Under the pieces are notes generated by a model, which did no database searches, was not told where the DNA came from, and saw nothing but the letters and a program-made list of their open reading frames with translations. From Lacrimispora sp. BS-2 (GTDB lineage Bacteria; Bacillota; Clostridia; Lachnospirales; Lachnospiraceae), in the NCBI RefSeq assembly GCF_040207125.1, contig NZ_CP157940.1:2294001-2358000 (forward strand): a DNA stretch of 64,000 nucleotides, written 5' to 3'. Both the position numbers and the translations under genes were made by a program. Below, one piece after another: positions 60,729 through 64,000 of the stretch (the first letter of the stretch is position 1; every line of letters begins with the position of its first letter).

Positions 60729-62090
60729 TTAATTATAATTCTTCTTTTTCAATGCCGAAAAAGCAACAATTGTGCTTGTTACCAATAATAAGAAGAAAAT
60801 CAGAAGCACAATCCATGCCCCGGAGGCAGTGCCAGAAATAAAACCATATTTATTTTGAAAAAAAGAAAATATAGCAGCGACTAGCGCTGTAGCAACAGCG
60901 CCTATAAACTGCTGAAAAGTATTTACAAAGGCATTCCCATCTGAAATTTGACTGGACGGCAATGCGCTTAAACTACAGGTCATTAGGTTGCTATAAGAAA
61001 GGCCAAGACCTGTCATTAGAATAAGGTGAGCGCCTATGAGGAGCACCAATGAATTGGTATGCAACAGCACAATAAGCATAGTTATCCCAACGATGGTTGT
61101 AAAAAGACCAATCAAAATAGGCTTGTTTGCACCAATTCTATCTAATAGCCTCCCTGAAAGAGGAGCAAGTAAAGCCCCCATCAAAGCACCCGGAAACATG
61201 AAGGCCCCTGCGGCAGATGAACGAAAGCCGGCAGAAATTTGCAGATAGTTTGGCAAAACGAAAGACAACCCCAATAGCAAAGCCTGATATATAAGAAGGC
61301 TGAATAAAAATGCGGAAAATCTACTGTTTTTTAACACCGATATTTGCAGTAAGGGAGTTTTGCGGTTAGACAACAAAAACAAAAGTGCGCTTGCAAGCCC
61401 AATAACAAAAAACAATGCAAAAGTAATTCCTGATCCGGCACTTAAAGCCATTATAAAGGAAGTAAAGGTAATGGCCAAAAAGAAAACGCAGCGAAAATGT
61501 AGATGCTGTTTTTCTCTTGAAGCCTCACTTGGAATAGAGTGCAGACCGAGAGTAAGAGAAAGAATCATAAGAGGAATCAAAAAAATGTAAATATATCTCC
61601 AGTCCATCAGGTTGGAAATAAGTCCACCGTAAGTGGGGCCAATGGCGGGAGCAATTGAAGTTGTCAACGTTCCTATTCCCATCATCATTCCTCGCTTTTC
61701 AACTGGAGCTTTTGTGAGAATGATGTGGAACATAAGAGGAAGACCTATGCCTGTACCCACCCCTTGCAACAAACGCCCCAGCAAAAGCAGGGAAAATGAT
61801 GACGAAAAGCAGTTTATCAAAACTCCCAGTAAAAAGAATAGATTTGCTGTGATAAATAAATTCCGTGCTGAAAAATTCTGGTTCAGATAAGAGGAAATTG
61901 GAACAATGACAGAAATCATAAGCAGATAAATGGTAGTTACCCATTGAATTCCTGACGTAGTCACACGAAACTCCTGTATAAGCAATGGGAATGTTACATT
62001 CATCGCCGTTTCAATTAAGACTCCAGAAAAAGCTAAAATGCCTGCGGCAATTATCGCCCCAAACAAGTGAAAAGTTTTGTTTTTATCCAT
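60729..62090 (-). CDS. MFS drug transporter, DHA2-like
   Basis: 453 residues with about 14 hydrophobic segments. Family motifs are TAMNVTFPLLIQEFRVTTSG and IQWVTTIYLLM (helices 1-2), LGRLLQGVGTGIGLPLMFHI (motif A/C region) and GIGTLTTSIAPAIGPTYGGL (motif C of H+-antiporters). Such proteins export cationic drugs or lipids in exchange for protons. TAAGGAGG is 8 bases before the ATG at 62090. A strong promoter and a 44-bp palindrome upstream suggest inducible regulation, though no regulator gene is adjacent. A short AAGCCTG/AGGCTT hairpin (60694-60712) may terminate it. Confidence 0.9.
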   Translation of the reverse strand: MDKNKTFHLFGAIIAAGILAFSGVLIETAMNVTFPLLIQEFRVTTSGIQWVTTIYLLMISVIVPISSYLNQNFSARNLFITANLFFLLGVLINCFSSSFSLLLLGRLLQGVGTGIGLPLMFHIILTKAPVEKRGMMMGIGTLTTSIAPAIGPTYGGLISNLMDWRYIYIFLIPLMILSLTLGLHSIPSEASREKQHLHFRCVFFLAITFTSFIMALSAGSGITFALFFVIGLASALLFLLSNRKTPLLQISVLKNSRFSAFLFSLLIYQALLLGLSFVLPNYLQISAGFRSSAAGAFMFPGALMGALLAPLSGRLLDRIGANKPILIGLFTTIVGITMLIVLLHTNSLVLLIGAHLILMTGLGLSYSNLMTCSLSALPSSQISDGNAFVNTFQQFIGAVATALVAAIFSFFQNKYGFISGTASGAWIVLLIFFLLLVTSTIVAFSALKKKNYN

Positions 62091-62116
62091 ATTGTAACTT
62101 GCCTCCTTAAATATAA

Positions 62117-62160
62117 ATAGAGGCGGGATTATTATTTTAAAATAATAATTCCGCCTCTAT
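62117..62160. repeat. 44-bp near-perfect palindrome in the MFS leader
   Basis: Arms of 22 bp (62117-62138 and 62139-62160), beginning ATAGAGGCGG and ending CCGCCTCTAT, with a single mismatch (27/50 position) around an all-AT centre. It lies between the promoter and the ribosome site of the MFS gene. It could be an operator for a dimeric regulator or an RNA hairpin acting on transcription or translation. Confidence 0.75.
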
Positions 62161-62205
62161 ATCAACACCATAGCGTGTTCTCTGTACGAAAACTATAACT
62201 GTCTA

Positions 62206-62234
62206 ATTATAGCTATTAAGTCGTAAAAAGTCAA
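62206..62234 (-). promoter_or_regulatory. Sigma-A-type promoter of the MFS gene
   Basis: On the minus strand TTGACT (62229-62234), a 17-base spacer and a perfect TATAAT (62206-62211). The transcript would start near 62199 and include the 44-bp palindrome before the start codon at 62090. The remaining 62235-62412 shows only a GGCGGC/GCCGCC hairpin near 62371-62394. Confidence 0.85.
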
Positions 62235-62412
62235 GTATTGAAGTCATTTGAAGAAATATGTAGAAGAAGTATATTAATGTATTATTTATGGAACGGATTT
62301 TTCGCACAGTTCTCCAACGGCAAGGGGAAGCCTTGGGTAAAAATTAATTGGTATGATGGAGATCAAAGGGGCGGCCCCTTTGTGAAAGAGCCGCCGCTAT
62401 TTTATAAGTTTA

Positions 62413-63417
62413 TTAAACCATATTCAGATAAATTTCATTCATTTTCTTTCTCATCTTCAGGAACTCCTGATTATTCCGGCTGGGATGGATCCGGTTCGTC
62501 AGCAGAATAAAACCTTTTCTGCCCTTCAAATCCATCAAAACAGAAGTCCCTGTAAATCCGGTATGATAAAGCGTATCCCTTCCATACTCCTTGCTCCAGC
62601 CCAGAGTTCGTTCAAATCTTATAATACTGCAAAGTTTTTCAAACGTCTCCTCACAAAACAAAAGCCGGGAATGTTCCAGATAAGCCTTAACAAATTTCGC
62701 CACATCTTCCAAGGTGGAAAACAATCCGGCGCTGCCGCACTGCCCTAGCAAATATGCCTTTTTGTCATGAACCTCTCCGCAGATGCAGCCCCTTTGCTCC
62801 GTACACTCCGTTGGAATGCAGCGCTCCCCGCTGCCCTGAATCAAATAAGAGGTATCCATCATCTCAAGAGGGCGGAAAATATTCTCCTGGAATGTTTCCT
62901 CAAGAGTTGTTTTGTCCAATTTCTCAATGATTTTTCCCAACAGGATAAAACCCACATCTGAATACAGGAATCCTTCTCCTGCCTCCCTTTCCCTTGGTGT
63001 GGTGTAGAGATATTGGGGAAGATTTTCCCTGCTCCAGCTTTCTTTGTTCCGTATTTCGGCAGGAAGGCCGCTTGTATGAAGCAGCAGGTGTTCCACCGTA
63101 ACATCCCCATAGGAAAACCTGCCCAGGATCTCTTTCACCGGAGTAGTAAGGCTTATGAGTCCTTTTTCTGCCAGCTGAAGGATCCGGGTGGTGGTCCCAA
63201 TTACCTTGGTCATGGAAGCAAGATCATAATACATACCCGCTTCCACCTTCCTGTCACAATAGGGAACCATTGCTCCCTGCTTTCCGTAGTACTTTAAGCG
63301 GCTTCCCTGATCACTGACAAAGCCAAGGCTGGCTCCCCAGATCACCTGATCCCCAATCAGCTGTTCTGCCATTTCTGCCAAAACCGTCTCGTTTTCATCA
63401 TTCCAGGCTCTTATCAT
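62413..63417 (-). CDS. Serine beta-lactamase-like hydrolase (class C/PBP fold)
   Basis: 334 residues. S-x-x-K is LASMTKVIGTTTR (near residue 68), the second motif is YSDVGFILLGK (Y-S-D for the usual Y-x-N), and the third is YHTGFTGTSVLMD (H-T-G for K-T-G). These mark the beta-lactamase/D-alanyl-D-alanine carboxypeptidase/esterase superfamily; there is no signal peptide, so it acts in the cytoplasm. The start lies five bases after the stop of murQ. In many Firmicutes a similar hydrolase is linked to MurNAc-6-phosphate recycling, so a muropeptide or ester substrate is likely; drug resistance is not implied. Confidence 0.88.
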   Translation of the reverse strand: MIRAWNDENETVLAEMAEQLIGDQVIWGASLGFVSDQGSRLKYYGKQGAMVPYCDRKVEAGMYYDLASMTKVIGTTTRILQLAEKGLISLTTPVKEILGRFSYGDVTVEHLLLHTSGLPAEIRNKESWSRENLPQYLYTTPREREAGEGFLYSDVGFILLGKIIEKLDKTTLEETFQENIFRPLEMMDTSYLIQGSGERCIPTECTEQRGCICGEVHDKKAYLLGQCGSAGLFSTLEDVAKFVKAYLEHSRLLFCEETFEKLCSIIRFERTLGWSKEYGRDTLYHTGFTGTSVLMDLKGRKGFILLTNRIHPSRNNQEFLKMRKKMNEIYLNMV

Positions 63418-63421
63418 ATGC

Positions 63422-64000
63422 CTAAACTCCGTTTTTCACAGCCTCAATGGCTTTTCTCACCTGACCGCCGGACTCTGAAAGGGCTTCCCTGGCCTGATCT
63501 TTTCTGCAGCCGCATTCGATCATCACGATAGCGGCAGCCACATCCTTATCTGCCTCGTAAAGTACCTTGAGAGCCAGCTCCTCTTTCGCACCTGTTAAAT
63601 CCACGATCATCTTAACAGCCCGTTTCATTAGCTTTTCATTGGTGGGCTGTACATGAACCATATAATTCCGGTATACCTTTCCAAGTCTTATCATAGCTCC
63701 TGTGGAAAGCATATTGACCACCATTTTCTGAGCGGTCCCTGCCTTCATCCTGGTTGAGCCGTTGATTACCTCAGGCCCTACTACCGGGGCAATGGATATA
63801 TCCGCGATCTTCGCCATAACGCTGGACTGATTGCAGGTAACGGAAATGGTAAAGGCACCTGTTTGTTTTCCGAATTCCAGGGCCGCCTTTGTATAGGGAG
63901 TTCTTCCGCTGGCAGCGATGCCGATCACACAATCATCGGCCGTAAGCTTTACCCGTTTTAAGTCCTCCACTGCCAGTTCTTCTGAATCTTCTGCCCCTTC
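63422..64000 (-). CDS. murQ: N-acetylmuramic acid 6-phosphate etherase (5' part outside window)
   Basis: C-terminal ~193 residues of MurQ; the frame is open to the right edge, so the N-terminus lies outside. The SIS domain shows VIGIAASGRTPYTKAALEFG, ITVTCNQSS-like strand, and the signature EVINGSTRMKAGTAQKMVVN, with the helical C-terminal UBA-like domain (LYEADKDVAAAIVMIECGCR). MurQ removes the lactyl ether from MurNAc-6-P to give GlcNAc-6-P during wall recycling. It is followed immediately by the beta-lactamase-like gene. Confidence 0.95.
   Translation of the reverse strand, partial: EGAEDSEELAVEDLKRVKLTADDCVIGIAASGRTPYTKAALEFGKQTGAFTISVTCNQSSVMAKIADISIAPVVGPEVINGSTRMKAGTAQKMVVNMLSTGAMIRLGKVYRNYMVHVQPTNEKLMKRAVKMIVDLTGAKEELALKVLYEADKDVAAAIVMIECGCRKDQAREALSESGGQVRKAIEAVKNGV

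Noticed and set aside
62238..62510. 90-codon plus frame near the MFS promoter
   Set aside because: It overlaps the MFS promoter at one end and the beta-lactamase-like gene at the other; no supporting similarity, though a decayed gene cannot be excluded.

Overview
The window looks like a chromosome segment of a spore-former-type Clostridium in the Lachnospiraceae (Clostridium cluster XIVa, Lacrimispora/Hungatella-like). The basis is moderate GC, strong AGGAGG ribosome sites, dense minus-strand operons, and gene families typical of that group (CdaA, AgrC/LytTR two-component pair, MurQ next to a beta-lactamase-fold hydrolase, GH4 glycosidase). This placement is inferred from sequence style, not from a database search.

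Layout. 1-2.2 kb: 5' part of cdaA (c-di-AMP synthase) behind two conserved membrane-protein genes. 2.3-7 kb: a MacA/MacB-like ABC exporter operon (two permeases, ATPase, membrane-fusion protein). 7.2-14.2 kb: superoxide dismutase, RpiR-type regulator, GH4 phospho-glycosidase, a secreted staphylococcal-type lipase in AT-rich DNA, and a MATE transporter. 14.2-23.5 kb: a graveyard of displaced polymorphic-toxin tips and immunity genes (stop codons, frameshifts, a truncated HYD1-type ADP-ribosyltransferase tip, a decayed duplicate of the SUKH immunity gene), with an IS110-family element and a pair of ~310-bp direct repeats.

23.5-56 kb is the main object: about 25 tightly packed minus-strand genes that I read as a contractile, type VI secretion-like apparatus in a Gram-positive. 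It encodes a sheath-like protein that appears to fuse TssB-like and TssC-like parts, two Hcp-like tube proteins, three VgrG-like spikes (one fused to a 2386-residue RHS/HNH toxin), a DUF4280 PAAR-like tip carrying a putative toxin, baseplate candidates, and DcrB-fold and pentapeptide adaptor candidates. It also has a regulatory and chaperone shell not normal for T6SS: an Hsp70-like ATPase with a SAP-like N-terminus, a J-domain protein, two degenerate PP2C phosphatases, two FHA proteins, and a membrane vWA protein. I see no ClpV (TssH), no TssJLM and no Ser/Thr kinase here. The toxin genes at the operon end are each followed by an immunity candidate (TipC-like for the PAAR effector, SUKH for the HNH tip). 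The displaced modules downstream look like the history of tip exchange at this RHS gene.

56.3-58.3 kb: an AgrC/LytTR-like two-component system directly upstream of the apparatus, a plausible regulator. 58.7-64 kb: a frameshifted membrane-protein gene, a small 55-residue ORF, an HD-domain hydrolase, an MFS transporter with a clear promoter and a 44-bp palindrome, a serine beta-lactamase-like hydrolase, and the 3' part of murQ. No tRNA, rRNA or CRISPR array was seen.
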